Below the pieces are notes generated by a model, which saw nothing but the letters and a program-made list of their open reading frames with translations, was not told the origin of the DNA and searched no databases. Made by a program: the position numbers and the translations under genes. A stretch of DNA of 64,000 bases from Ptychodera flava (lineage: Eukaryota > Hemichordata > Enteropneusta > Ptychoderidae). Numbering within the stretch: the first letter of the stretch is position 1; each line of letters begins with the position of its first letter. The stretch is taken from NCBI RefSeq assembly GCF_041260155.1, contig NC_091940.1, forward strand, positions 27,965,304 to 28,029,303. Direction: 5' to 3'. Of the stretch, positions 1 to 12,700 are shown in pieces.

Positions 1-260
1 GGTTCAATTTGAAGCTCTTTGTGTGGGAAAACTTTTTACCGGCTTAGTTTTTTGGCATTCGTACATTTTATTTTTTCCATTAAGTTAACACAGAGGTGCC
101 GGTCATTAAATCTTAGGTTATTTGTCTCCCTATTACCAAAATTTGCGCGGTGACCCCCGATATTATTCTTGATTTTGAAAGAGAATGGATGAAAGATTAC
201 TCAAGGAAAGTTTGAGCAAAAGTTCAAGTTTTTCACTTTCGAGGCGCATACTACCTTAAG
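1..260. repeat. Dispersed repeat family R3, copy 1
   Basis: This stretch resembles two other places in the window, about 2690-2935 and 43400-43640. Shared blocks include the AACACAG segment near 88, the TACCAAAATTT segment near 134 and the GGAAAGTTTGAG segment near 204. No long open frame is present. The third copy lies in an intron of the receptor kinase gene, so this may be intron sequence of a duplicated paralogue or simply a dispersed repeat. Confidence 0.5.
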
Positions 261-1150
261 AGAAAGTTGGCGATTGCAGCAGAGCTTATGTATTCACCTA
301 CCTTTACAAATTTTTGGCAATAATTTGACTCACAAAAGTAATTTGGGCAGCTAGCTGAATTTCCATAAATTCAGCTAGCTGAATTTCCCTAATGTTACTT
401 TGTCACTTTAGTTCACTGAGTCATGACTGGCGTAGCATGCTACCAATTCCGGTCAGCTGGTACCACCACTTAACTAGTAGTTCGCGTTGCATTAATGAAT
501 TTGTTAGTGTATTCTGTATTGTTTCTTGGACTTGGTGACCTTCTTCCCTTGATTGATAACGATTACTGGAAATGATTTGATGTGATATTAACATAACGCT
601 GAGTCAATAATGGTATCGATTTATCTCAATTTTGTTCAGTAAATTGTAGTTTTTGTTCAACTCTTAGGTACTTGAATAGATGCTTAATTGTCATAAGTGA
701 ATGAATGATATGCACTATCTCTAATATGTTGAAAGTAGATGACAGTGTCCTTGTTTTAAAATACATGGAAATTCTTTGCACAACATTAATATCATATAAG
801 TGAGCGCGTGATGAGTTAATGATATTGTATTGTACAAACATAGAGCTTTAAATGGAATCTATGTACGATAGCGGGTTTGTTTGCATGTTTACACATTATT
901 CAGTGTTAAATGTATTGGATTAAAATACATTCTGAACTTATTAAACAACAGATATGTTTTATGAAATGTATTATGAAAATGTTTTTCTTACTAAACCGAC
1001 TGCTACTTAGTCGAGAAATATAAAATGTGTTTCTAGAAATCGACAGCAAATGTGATTTCATTTGTAGTTTATTCGTGTGAAATGAGCTGAAATAATTTAG
1101 TAGTTTCACTGATGATAAAACTTTTAAGTTCTGCGCTCGTTGTTTGTTGT
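261..1150. other. AT-rich stretch with no recognised gene
   Basis: Only short chance frames of up to about 70 codons are seen, with no domain signature and no splice-linked coding exon. A short direct repeat of AGCTAGCTGAATTTCC is visible near 350-388. Nothing else was recognised. Confidence 0.6.
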
Positions 1151-2640
1151 TGATTGCACAGGAACGAATCGTTTACAGCTGCTGTGCCTGGTGCGGAACT
1201 ACATACACTTCTTTTTTGTATTATACACTTCTGTAAATTATATCAGTCATCCTCTCGCGCCTTAAGACGTCAAACACGCACACAACAAATTGACAAGAAC
1301 AAAACCTCCTCACCGGTAGAAGGACAGGTGATACCTGAGTCTAATCATCTCTATCAGCAAAGCTAAACTTTCAGGTCAGGCACTCATTGCTAGAACAACA
1401 CATTCAGGCGGCTGCAGAGAAAAGGGCGGGCAAAATCTAAAATAACTTGGTGACATGAGTTTTCATACGTTTAATTTTGAGGATGCCTTAATGTTTTCAT
1501 TTCAGTAATTTACAAAATCATATTTGTCGATAATTTCTACATTTAATGGCGCTATTCACGGAAGCAGGATATCACATCTTCCAGTGAGACGACGGCCCAT
1601 TCTATATCTTCCACTCGCAAAGTATTCGCAGTGAGTTGGCAAATAATACAATCAAAAGTGCGTCATTCATAATTTTCTATTTTTACTTGACCATTACGCT
1701 CCTTAAGCAGCCCTCTTTGATGATCCTTAATTGTAAGTCGAGAAGTAGAGTGTAACAACAAACAAAAATACATTGTGTCCCTGCAAATGCCCGTAGGGCT
1801 AGGCGACGCTCTGTTTTACAATAACTGAGGGCGCTTGTACATACATGATTACATGGTAAGGCTGCAAGATTACTTCGGAAAAAGAGGCCCCTAAGCAAAA
1901 CTTCTGCAATATTTAATTTCCTCTGTAACACAAATCCTTAATTTTAGGAACAAGGCAAGGCATGTGCGCGTATCCTTCTCGGCTCCTTTTATGCTTATTT
2001 CAGCAGCTCTTTCATGGGTGCGACATGGACGGATGTCTTTTCTTCTTATGACACCGTGTCTTCAACATTAAAGAGACCCATTTAAGGAAGAGCACATTGA
2101 TGTATGTGAATGGGTATGGTTCGCATACACATTATGAATCAAATTAGCATAACAAACACATCCACTGGTAACTCTTGGTACAGTACAGAGCAAACTTAGA
2201 AAACTGTCATATTTTTATGTCAATATGTGTACATTTTAGATGAGGAAGGGTACATGCAATACAACATACGTTTCGACAGTTGTAAGCCTTTAAGGTATTG
2301 TTTTTAAAACACGTTGTATGAATCGGCAAACATCAATAAATTGATGACAACGTAAAGGCCTCGATATAGTCACAGTCAGTCAGTCAGTCAGTCAGTTTTT
2401 CTTTGTTCATGTAAGCGGTGGGGAACTTTTCTCCCCAATTTACACTAATGTTTTGACGAGTGTAAAGACTGACAGCTCGAAAAAAGGAAATGACCTACGT
2501 TGTATAAAATACCCTAGAGTGTGAGAGAATGTAGAATATATCACCTCTCCTTTCTCGAGAGCTTTGATCTCTTCAGTCAACAGTCAAGCAGATAGTCTAA
2601 TCTGCAATAGTAGAATGCACCTCAAAGACAGTCGTTTGGA
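1150..2640. repeat. Segmental duplicate, left copy (pairs with 25610-29060)
   Basis: Positions 1160-1960 align by eye with about 25615-26670. Both carry GGAACGAATCGTTTACAGC, the ACACGCACACAACAAATTGA segment and the AACCTCCTCACCGG segment. Positions 1960-2640 align with about 28410-29060, sharing the TTTCATGGGTGCGACATG, TACGTTTCGACAGTTGTAAG and CTCCTTTCTCGAGAGCTTTG segments. The right copy holds about 1.75 kb more between the two halves. The copies are diverged by roughly 10-15% by eye. The right copy contains the last kinase exon found for gene B; this copy contains a broken version of it. Confidence 0.8.
2545..2612 (-). pseudogene. Broken tyrosine-kinase C-lobe exon (relic of RTK duplication)
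   Basis: Read on the minus strand this gives LQIRLSA, a stop, then LLTEEIKALEKGE, followed by GTGATA at the donor position. It matches the gene B exon at 28998-29094 almost base for base, but one arginine codon (AGA) has become TGA. The upstream half encoding the conserved CW motif is not conserved here. The exon cannot contribute an intact kinase domain, so I read it as a decayed duplicate of gene B's alphaH/alphaI exon. Confidence 0.75.
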
Positions 2641-2689
2641 CTCTAAAACATTTTCAATTCTTCCCTGATCTCCTACTTGTGGGGGTTCA

Positions 2690-2935
2690 TTTTAAAGCTT
2701 TTGGTGTATAAAAACATTTTACCGTCTTTGTTGTATTTTTCAAAAATTGTAGATTCTATTTTTCATCATTTAGTTGACAGAAAGTTGGTGACCAGTCAGA
2801 ATTTAAAATGCTGGCTAATCTTTGGTAAAATTTGTTTCTCTAGCTACCAAAATTTACAAGGTGATCCCAAATTTTTATTTGAGAGAGGATGGTTGAAGTA
2901 TTCCTTGAGGAAAGTTTGAGGAAAAGTTTACCGTT
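2690..2935. repeat. Dispersed repeat family R3, copy 2
   Basis: Similar to 1-260 and 43400-43640. The shared blocks are CTACCAAAATTTACAAGGTGA near 2843 and the GGAAAGTTTGAGGAAAAGTT block near 2909. The plus-strand frame across it shows no known domain. Confidence 0.5.
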
Positions 2936-5750
2936 ACCAGTCGATATGCTGAGTAGCTAAAGGATGTTGTGCTCAGTCAGGTGCTAGCTATTGAACAAAT
3001 AGCCTGAGGATAATGATCGTCAGATATAACAACACCGTTGATAGAACTGAAACGTTAGTCGCTGTAAAGTTTCGGTGGCGGTTCTACCCAATGTTTTGTA
3101 TAGTATACGATAAACCAGTAAGTCATCACCCAAAAATAGTCTGATGTAGCATAAAATATAGGAATTTGTTTAACAAAAGCCTAAATCGTTGAATTCCTCA
3201 CCTGTTGTTTCAGATAACTAGCGTTTCCGTCTTGTAAATGAAACCTGTTTGTTTGCAACCCAAACAATTTATATGACAAAATCGATCACTTTGTAAGAAG
3301 ATTAAAAACTAGTAGAATGGTGTACGGTTTAAATCGCCTATTTATTCGGAAAATGATGCGGAGAAAATTATATTATCACGTTGTAAAATATCTGCCTGAG
3401 GTATTATTTTACACACGTTATCATCAGAATTGTTGGAAAAAATGCATGTTTCGATTTAGACTTTTATTTATAATGCTTGAAATTTTAAACTAATAAATAA
3501 AAGTCATATCATAAATAATATGACTTTCATTTAAAATGCAGGAATAATTCAATTAATGTCTATAGAGGGCGTTATTATTATACACTTTATTTCGGACTCA
3601 TTGTCCATATTACAGCGAAAGAAAATCTGGTGATAAATATACACAGTTTGGTTAAGTTATACAAAAAGAAACTTATTCCATAACTTTATCGTTTCAGAGT
3701 TTAGATATAATGAGTCATACACACCATCATGCATGCTGTAAGCTTAGACTTTTTAAATGACGAGATAGATACCTTGACGAGCAGCCAGCAGATCGTACAC
3801 AAACGAGGAATTGTTGAATATATCCAAAAGAAAAATACCGACATGAAAACAACAAGAATAACTCGAGCGCACTAGATATTATACTATCAAGCCAATGAAC
3901 TTACTAGGACAGAATCCGAGGACAGAATCCGAAAGAGAAAGACGATCGGATTCTTGTGCCATACTACTGTAACACTTGACGATGAATAAATATTTGCAAC
4001 TCAATGAATTTTAAATCCATAAGATGAATTATGATTTATTGCGACGATAATGGAGAAGATGTCGTCCGTCACAGGGTTTACACAGAAATATCAACTCCTA
4101 CAGCCAATTCAAATATTTGTTATAGGGCTAACACTTGGGGACAACAACTAATACAAGTACTTCCAAGGCCAATACTCATTTGTGTGTGCTACCCGTTGTC
4201 GTGATATCACGTCGATATTGTTCGGACGTTTCTGGCCGTGTTGACATTATGTGACCCGAACAATCAGTTTAACTGGAACACAATACAGCACAATAGCAAA
4301 TGCCTGAATCAGACAATATCGCTAACGGTTCATTGTTTTCGAAGGGTTGTCGTGGTAAAAGAATGTTAAGACAACATTGTCGTCATTGCCTGTTTCGCTG
4401 AGCGGCTTACATACAGTACAGACATTCACCGGCGATTAGCCATGGCTGCATTATCCTAAGTTTGTCAAAAATATCTCGGTGGCCTGAATCGAACTCACAT
4501 CCAACGTACATTTTAAGAGCCATAATTTCATAGCTATTAATACTCTATGACTCACCCTCGTACAGTTTCAGACTTGCTTTTTCATTGCTTTGAAAAGTAA
4601 ACTCCTTTAAATCACGATTGGCATGATTCATGCTAGTGCCAAACCTATTCCTGAAAGCGCTTGAGAAGGCACAAGACGGCTAGTCAAAATTGCCAGCTTT
4701 AAATGGATTTCCTGAAAGTGTAGGTGTCAAGAAATGGCCTGTACGGGTGCAATCCATGAATCCAAGCGCAAAAACTATCGACAAAACAATTTGCAATATA
4801 CATATCACTTGCCGTCTTGTTCCATTTTGAAATTTTGTCTTTAAATTTGTATTTAAATTTCTTTTGATCAATTTAATAGAAATCCCCCGTCTACTTCCCC
4901 TTATAAGGTATTTCATATTATTATTGATGTTCGGGCTGTCGGTATCAGTGGTATGAGATTGGTGGGCACAAACTTTGGCTAGCGATAGTAATGAGTTTCC
5001 AGGGGCCTCTTATGTATTCATGCCCTACCCCTACCCCTGATGTTCCCCTCAGTGCGACACCAGCGATTGAGCAGTGCGAAACCCTGTATGTGTCCATTGA
5101 CCTTCATGAGATTGATAAAGGCCTTTGGTAAGACTGCATTTACAAACACCTCTGGAAGGGGAGGGATTCAAAAACCTGTTCAAACGCCCCCTAACAAACT
5201 CACAATGTGTCAAATCCAATCTCTGACTTGCTGTAATTTTAAGCCCCCCCCCCCACCCAACCTCAAAGGAAGGCAAAATGTGGCCAATATTATACTGTAC
5301 ACTAGTAGTGCTTCGTCCAAAATACCAATAATAGATGGGTGTCTATTTGACAAACTGTCAACATTTTCCCCATAAAAGAAGCTATATCTATACATTTATA
5401 TGTGTTTGATAATTCATGTAGATGTACTTTGCTTGAAGTGGCAGGTATAAAGTGCATGTGTACTAAAAATGTAACATTTGGATTTCATCGATAATGTTGA
5501 TTCACAATACATGGTAATCTATGATAAAACCATAAACAATTTTTTCAATGTAAACTAAGAATGTCTGTGCATTTGTAATCTTTTGATAGTTGACATAAAT
5601 ATACAGGGCTACTAGTGCACATCTGTACAAGAAATTTAATTTTGGAATTTCACTGAAAATGTTCATTCACTGTACATTGGAGTCTATGAGGAAACTATGA
5701 ATAATTTTTTCCCAATATGAAACTTGCAATAATTGTGCATATATAGACGT
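2936..5750. other. Gene-poor stretch
   Basis: No coding exon with supporting splice sites or domain was recognised. Visible structure includes a small palindrome near 3498-3529 (AAAGTCATAT and its complement around a short loop), a poly-C run at about 5244-5254, and two diverged copies of an about 170-bp segment at 5480-5720. The short frames at 4680-4916 and 5040-5395 overlap one another on both strands and look like chance frames. Confidence 0.5.
5480..5720. repeat. Two diverged direct copies of an interspersed repeat
   Basis: The segment around 5482-5560 (TTTCATCGATAATGTTGATT, then an ATGGTAATCTATGA block) recurs at about 5645-5725 (TTTCACTGAAAATGTTCATT, then TTGGAGTCTATGA). A third relative lies near 19050-19190 in a gene A intron. 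It looks non-coding and dispersed; the family is unknown. Confidence 0.5.
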
Positions 5751-5759
5751 TGGATAATT

Positions 5760-6165
5760 GACGCTCTCATCCATGCCCTTAAATCACCGTGACCAAAGCT
5801 GGAATATTGCATTGTTCTATTGTATGGCTTACCCGATCATCAATTACAGCGATTAATGTACTTAAAACACAGCAGCAAGAATTGTTGTTAAAACTAAAAA
5901 AAATCGGACAACATTGCTCCTGTTGTTAAAAAAAAATCACTGGCTTCCTGTACGTCATCGCATTGTGTTCAAACTTCTACTCATCACTTACAAGACTCTC
6001 AATGGACTCTCTCGACAATATCTTAGGAACTCAATCACACCGCGTTCTACATCACACACTCTTCGTTCACCAGACAATGCTTTCTCCACACATCTAGATG
6101 GAAGCTACTTTCCAGGTGGCATCGTATCGTTGTCAGCTGCTCCTATGATAGATATATAGATAAGA
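5760..6165 (+). pseudogene. 3' fragment of L2/CR1-type LINE reverse transcriptase
   Basis: The plus strand reads YGLPDHQLQRL near 5823-5855. After frame breaks it continues as HWLPVRHRIVFKLLLITYKT, NGLSRQYLRN and TLRSPDNAF at 5935-6090. The HWLPV...RI.FKLLL.TYK.LNG...YL order is typical of the region following the polymerase core in L2/CR1-clade non-LTR elements. Frameshifts near 5880-5925 and the absence of the polymerase core show a 5'-truncated dead copy. The clade is inferred from memory of the motif. Confidence 0.8.
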
Positions 6166-6550
6166 TAGAAGCTCAAATTTAATGACACCTGTAGATATAA
6201 AGCCGAAACCGTGAGAGTCAAGAGCATTCAGCAAACCGTAACATAGAGGCGATTGACCCTTATGTTTAGAGCTCAGATATGAGTTTACATTTGCAAATTT
6301 TCCATTAATGGGTAGCTTATATGCGAAGAAGTCATATTAATGGTGTCATTGTGAAGGTTTTGAATTTTAAAAAGCGTAATACGTGGTTTTTTTTAAATAT
6401 TCTCCTCCAAAATGGAATAGCCATCAAACTCAATCTCCGCCGGCACTTTGCATTTACAAATTTCCCATGTATAAGCTTATAGTTGGCAATACTTTATACA
6501 TTTTAGCTGGAAATATCATTCAGTCGGGCAAGAATACAAACCTTTTACAT

Positions 6551-6826
6551 TAGTTTCAGCTGTAGCCGTGGCCACTTTGGTGTTGAACAAGGCTACTTGA
6601 TAAAGACCAAAAAGTCTGCTTGTACAAAGGCAAAACAAGCTCTGTCTGAGGCTCGAGTTGTAAATGAGAGTTTACGATTGGCACCCTATGTTCAAGATTA
6701 AGATACAATGTAACATTACCATGCACTGGTCCATATACAATCTTTTTTATTTCAACTTCCCAGACAAACTGTCTGCATGGGACATACAATGTTGTCGACT
6801 TTGCCAGCTGGCTACAGCTGAAACTA
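6551..6826. mobile_element. Small inverted-repeat element (MITE-like), 276 bp
   Basis: The ends are a perfect 17-bp inverted repeat, TAGTTTCAGCTGTAGCC at 6551-6567 and its complement at 6810-6826. A minus-strand frame of about 77 codons runs through the interior (6556-6789) without a recognised domain. Size and terminal symmetry fit a non-autonomous DNA transposon; the outer TA could be the target duplication. No transposase is present. Confidence 0.65.
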
Positions 6827-8460
6827 ACTAGTGTGAGCAGTTTTATTGCAGTTCACTGCAGTGGCTTCGCGCTCTATTAATGAAAAGGGTAGTAAAACAC
6901 TGCTGATATTGACCGACAATATGTCAGGGTAGCGCATTATGGGAAGTCCACCCCAGGTTCACATGGTTAAACATCAATTTGTTACTCACTAGAAGGTCTC
7001 ATCAAAAGTTATTTGAACACTAATCTTCAAAAGGTACAAAGAAACCATATAATTATCATTTTATTGAGTTGACTTGATCTTTCTCGACAAGAGAGTCTCT
7101 CTTTTTACACCGCCAGATTCCTGTGGACGACGATCAGCGTCAACTTTCAAAAATTAGAATATACTGTTTTTCGTTGAAAAGTTACACAGCATGCAATGCG
7201 AGTTTTCGCTAGGAAAGGCAAAAAATATCAAATTGTCACAACTTCTGGTATTTTCCGTCTTTCGTTTTGTGGATGTTTTAGTGTCGGCAAACTTCTAATT
7301 GTTCTACCCAACGAATCAGCCATTCATACAAATCAGCGCGTCTTTGTGACAGCCAATAACATTGAAGCTTATTTGCAGGGAAATCTTGACACTTACCGCG
7401 TATATGTAAAGCTCAGTTGAGCTCAATGACGACCACTCCAGAAGTAAACGCCGACAAGCGGCAGAATATGTCGGTACTCCTTTGTTCAGATTACAATAGT
7501 ACCAGTGTACAAACGTTCGATCTTCGAAACATTCAAATCAGCGAGCCATTAAAGAGAAAACTTCTCCAAAAAGGCATCAGTTTTCTTAATCGACTTTGTT
7601 AGATACGCGCGTAATTACAAATTCAAATATTCACCATTCTAGGTATGAAATTAAGAAGTCTAGATGTCACCAAAACAGTATACTTGTAACTTTAAAGGTT
7701 AATCAATACACTAATACAGTACAAGTGAATTGCCCGTTTTGATAGCGCCAACAGTTGTACGCTATATTTGAAGTATTTGCACAGTAGAAGAATGTCGAGA
7801 CGAGCGTCGTCGTTGCTTGCATACTGCACCGCTATTGTACAAATGATCACGGGTCAGTGATTCTTGCCGTGGTATCTATGGAAAGTTTAATTGAAAAATT
7901 CTCAGTGGACTGAAGAGGAACCATTCAGTTGTTGATGTTGAAAGCGGTGATCTACCAGTCTATCACAATACAAAAGTGACCTAGTTTCATCGAAGACAGG
8001 AAGAAATAAACTTTCTTCCCAGCCTTAAAAATCATTTATGTCTAAGATGACTTTTTACTACTAAAAGTTACAAATTATGCTTAAATCCCCTTTTTAAAAT
8101 TTTGGCAGAACAGCAAGATTACGAATAAAAAATTATATAGTGAAGAATGCGTGTTTGCCGGGAAATATCATCAACGAATGTAATTTGTATCATTCGACGA
8201 ATTTCAGCATCAAACAACCAGTTGAGAGATTTCAACTTGAAGATTTAAAAAATTCGTCTCAGTAATATACTGTAACTTCATGAAAGAGATCTGAGTATCA
8301 GACAATGTATTGCATATCTGAAGGTAATATATTTGCGTTTTATCTTTCACAATATTTGACATGCGAAACAAAAAGAAAACCATGAAACTTTCCTTTTTAT
8401 ACATTTTTCTAGGACGACAATACTTCAAAGTTCCGTCAGGGATCAAGTGCAATTTTGACG
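6827..8460. other. Stretch with no recognised gene
   Basis: Two adjacent plus-strand frames (7196-7420 and 7417-7602) and one minus-strand frame (8210-8452) are open, but none shows a domain, a signal peptide or convincing splice sites tied to a neighbour. I found no repeat boundary here. Confidence 0.4.
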
Positions 8461-8461
8461 G

Positions 8462-8889
8462 CTATAAATAATAGCCAAGTTTCTTCAAAGTAAGCACACA
8501 AGTTATTGTGTTGTTTTGTTGAACTGCTGTTGTTCTCATTCGATTCCTACGCCATTGAGTAAGACTAGTATGAAACGAATAATCACTTCTATACTTCCTC
8601 CTTGAAGTTAAGATGCCTCTCGTCGTTATTGTTGTTGAAACTGACAAAAGCCTTTGTTCGTGTTGATTGATCCAGTATAATGAGGTCACCTGGACGGAAG
8701 CCTCTTTCAAGGGTTTGTCCCGTCATGCGAAGATGTCATCAGTGTTGCTAGGGTAACTTTTAGCGCAAACAAACGGTGAGTAACAGCTTGAAACATCAAA
8801 TCGACCTGTACATCGTCGACGGAAAGGATAACGGCGTTACTGACAATTGACAGATGAAGGACCAACATCGTGAGTGTCAAACCTCTCAT
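8462..8889 (-). CDS. Possible first exon of a minus-strand secreted or membrane protein
   Basis: From the ATG at 8889-8887 the minus strand encodes MRGLTLTMLVLHLSIVSNAV, a plausible signal peptide, followed by a hydrophilic stretch to a TGA near 8707. An overlapping frame (8710-8462) continues for about 80 codons with no hit I recognise. The start lies about 800 bp from gene A's first exon in divergent orientation. No splice-linked downstream exon was found, so this may be a real first exon, a pseudogene or a chance frame. Function is unknown. Confidence 0.3.
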
Positions 8890-9690
8890 TTATCCCGACA
8901 ATTTGAAGATGTTGTTTCGCGTTTGTTTATCGGTTTATATCTAAAAGTTTGAGACTGTTTTAGAGAGTCCAGTTATTTCGTGAACTGTACCCCCATTGCC
9001 GCTATAGAGACGAATTCCAAAACTACAAATCTTTGATCATATTGTGGCGGCGCCAGTTCTGTTGTGTTCCCAGTCTCCCTTTTGAATATTTCATTTCGCG
9101 TGTTCGCGATTCACCTTAAAAGTGCACGTTCGGCACGCCAGAATTTTTGAAAACCTGTATTTAATTCACACTGAAATCAACTTCATGCGGTCACGGTCTA
9201 ATGAATTACGCTCCTATATGTATTTGAGTGCAGATAGTGGACCAGTCAGCTTTCGTCCACAATTCTTATCTTATAATCCCTAAGTAGTCCAGTTAAAGAA
9301 TAGACCTACATTCCCGTCGTAGAGACGTATTCAATGATTTTCACTTTGTTACTGTCTCAATTTTTAAAATCAATTTCAACTTCAAAGAGTCGATGTCGAG
9401 TGTCTGACACCCAACTATCATCTCTGCACGCAGTGTGACTTGTACACTTTTAAGTAAAACTGATGGAATCTGGTTTTCAGAGGAAAGAATGAACATTTTT
9501 GACAATACAGATGCCATATATAATTGCGTATGAAATAGCAAAATATTTCACAAGACAATAAATCTCCTTAATTGCGCTTCATTTATCACTCAAACCTATT
9601 TTTTGTTTTTCAAGCAGGACATATATATGATCAGATTATCATTATCAGGACAACGTAATCGACAACTGAAAAGAAAACAACAAACTTTCA
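8890..9690. promoter_or_regulatory. Candidate divergent promoter region upstream of gene A
   Basis: This gap separates the signal-peptide ATG of gene A (9691, +) from the putative minus-strand ATG at 8889. It contains locally higher CpG (for example 9045-9130), unlike the surrounding AT-rich DNA. No TATA box or defined motif can be fixed at a transcription start. The promoter role is inferred from position only. Confidence 0.3.
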
Positions 9691-9799
9691 ATGATGGGTT
9701 TGAAGGCAGCTCCAGTCGCGGCAATGCTTTTTGCTGTCGTGTGTGTCCGGGCTGCAAATTTGTCTGGAGGGACACTCACAGACAATCATCATAACATCG
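9691..9799 (+). CDS. Gene A exon 1: signal peptide
   Basis: Encodes MMGLKAAPVAAMLFAVVCVR followed by AANLSGGTLTDNHHNI and one base of the next codon. A hydrophobic core and small residues before the likely cleavage site (after VRA) indicate secretion. The donor is GTGAGT. The first of two adjacent ATGs was taken as the start; the second at 9694 is equally possible. Confidence 0.8.
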
Positions 9800-12700
9800 G
9801 TGAGTATACAATTTGATAAACACACAGCCGACGGATGATATCAATAAATAAAACACTATGGAGTTCAGGCCATCCCAAACACTCTAAAGGAAAATAGCAA
9901 AAACTTAACACAGCATACCAGTGGACACGCACAGTTACGTTTGTGAAAAGTCCTGGTTAAACTTAAATTGTCAACTATGTTGATTTCAAATTTCTGACGC
10001 GTCTTAATCACCTTTTCCTTCAGTCAAGCATTTCCGATACATTGTTTTGGCCAACAACAGTCCAAAAAGTCCAGATTTTTCAGCGAGAAATCTCATTGCA
10101 GACGAAGGTCCTCAAAGTGTTTTGAGGTTTAATGAACACTAGAAATAACGCGACTGCCTACGAATAAATATATCCACATATGAACTTTGACTGACATTGT
10201 CTCCATGACACCATATGTCTCAAAGACACAAGCCGTACGCAATTACTTACTATAAACCATGTTCATCAAGAGCACACGTGTGGCACTGTAGATCAGCAAA
10301 CGTGTGTTGTAAGGCATCAGGGTGAAATTTGAAAGGTAGGAGACAAATTCAGAATACAACAGAAAGCCTTAGCCTCTTTACAAGTAATCTTAATTATATC
10401 AAATTCTGTCTTTAAATCTTTCAATAGGTTTGTGTATTCAGATACGATAACTTACTGCTCCTCGGGGACAGATATTTGAGCTCTCAAAGTTTTTCGATTC
10501 TCTTCTATTTTTCCGCCTGTTAGGACTAATTTTAAATCTTTCGGCGTAAGAAAAATGATCGTCATCCTGAATTTAGTTGCGCTTCAATACAGCGAAAATT
10601 GCGTATAAAGCCATTAATGATAGTTAATGAAAATAATTTTCTCTTAAAGTAAACCGTATCTCTCGTCCTTTCATCATAGATGTTACACAATTTTAAATCT
10701 TCTTAAACTTTGAATAGGCAGATTGAAGCGTGGGTGGACGATTCCATTAAGAACAGGTTTTACAAGAGCACAATTTTAACTTTTTAGATTAAGAGACGCT
10801 TACTGCTTGAATGGTAAATTGAACATTTGAAGTTGAAGGACGCCAGCGACGAAACTTCAAATTCAGAAGATCGCTCAAATCTGATTCGCTGATTGTTAAT
10901 CATTATCTGAATATCATCACGAAACCATGAAACCGTCTTTCAACGTAAATATCTCCTTTAAGTACTAACAAATCGATGTATGGCGGATGTCATATGTCCA
11001 TCATTATTTGTGTTGTTTGATTTTGATATGTAAATGCATGGTTGTGATACTGAGGTCAGCGTTTAAGCTTAAGACTTCGGACCCGCGTCACTATAACAAC
11101 GTCTTATCCTTCTATTGAAAGCCTATTTATAGACTATCAATGGTATTTTATCATTTCATTCAAAAGACAAACCAAAAAAACAAAAAATACAAACAAAAAA
11201 CCCAAACCACAAAACATAATTGTATTGACAGGAGACTCGTTTGCATAATATTCGGTATAGATGTGAGTTTCCGTAAAAGTTGCATTTAGGACTTGTCGAT
11301 CGAATGATATGACATATATTTTACTACAACGATGGTATTTAGCATGTTTAATGCCATTGCCTCGAAATGCTTTAGCGCGGACCCAATCAGACCACAGGGC
11401 TTGTGAATGACCCATTAAAAGATAGTAAAGAATACTGCTATTAAACCTAGTTTTGTGTACGAGCCTTTTTACCTCATTCCTTGCTCTCTTCTCTCGCCCT
11501 ATGCTTCCTCGCTCTGTGCATTGAGTCATGACGGTTCAGTGTTAGTTATCTGGTTAATTATGTATGCAGTAAGTAGTGAGCCCTCTCTTGGTGAACTTTT
11601 TGTATAGGATTTCTTCCTTGACGTCATACTTTTGAATGTCAATGGTCACCAAGAGAGGGCTCACTGCATATTGCATACATAATTAACAATACACAGAGCG
11701 AGAAAGCACAGGGCGAGACTGAGAAGAGAACAAGGAACAAGGAACAAGAAAACGGCTCGTACAGTATTTTTACTATCATTTAATGGGCAATTCAAATGTC
11801 CAGTGCTCTGACAAAAGTCCCGACTTGCATGTATTTATGAAAAGACACAAAACTGTAAAAACTGGTAAATAAACCGCACTGGCGTGTAATACATACTTTC
11901 CAGGTTTTTTATGGGGGATAGTTGTCATTCGGATATTTGCCTTAACAGGACTATCCCGCCAAAACTTTTTTATTGGGTTGTTATTGTCAACTGATGTGCA
12001 GCGCAGCGTTGCCCTTGTCATTCACAACCCGAAGTCAGGCATTAAAGACGTGTTAATGTGAGATTTTAAGCAGATGTCAATATAGTTATGTCAATATAGT
12101 TGTCAATGTATTGTCTAGGTATGCAGATTAGCAGCTCATTTATGCATGGGTTATTGACAAACAAAAAGAGCTGCGAACATCACCCTTTTGGGTTTGATAT
12201 CTCCTCTGATATGCAGCACAGCCAGATGTCAAAAAAGAATCATTCCTGTTTAAGATTATCGTAAAACCGAGTCTTACAATCAACACTCTCTAAAATCTTT
12301 ATAGAAAAGAGGGCACTCGGGGAGTGTGGCGGAATTTTCTATGACGATTTCGGACAGATATCTTCACCTGGATATCCTAGCTTCTATGGTACCAAACAAG
12401 ATTGCACGTATATCATTTTAGCTGACATCAGTGACGCACAGATATTCGTAAGTAATGACATATAAATATACCATTACCTTTCTTCAATTGTACGGAGGGT
12501 AGGCTTTGTTACACGTTTCTTTGGTGTTCCTGTCATATATATCACTTTAGCTGCAGGCTGCAATATATGTTACATGCAGATGTGATATACATTATTTCAA
12601 ACGCGACAACTTTTAACATAATTAGATTGCAACAATCGTTCAAGAAGACGTTCCGAAAAAATGTAAGCACAGTTTCACAATTTCAGTTGGCACACTTAAT

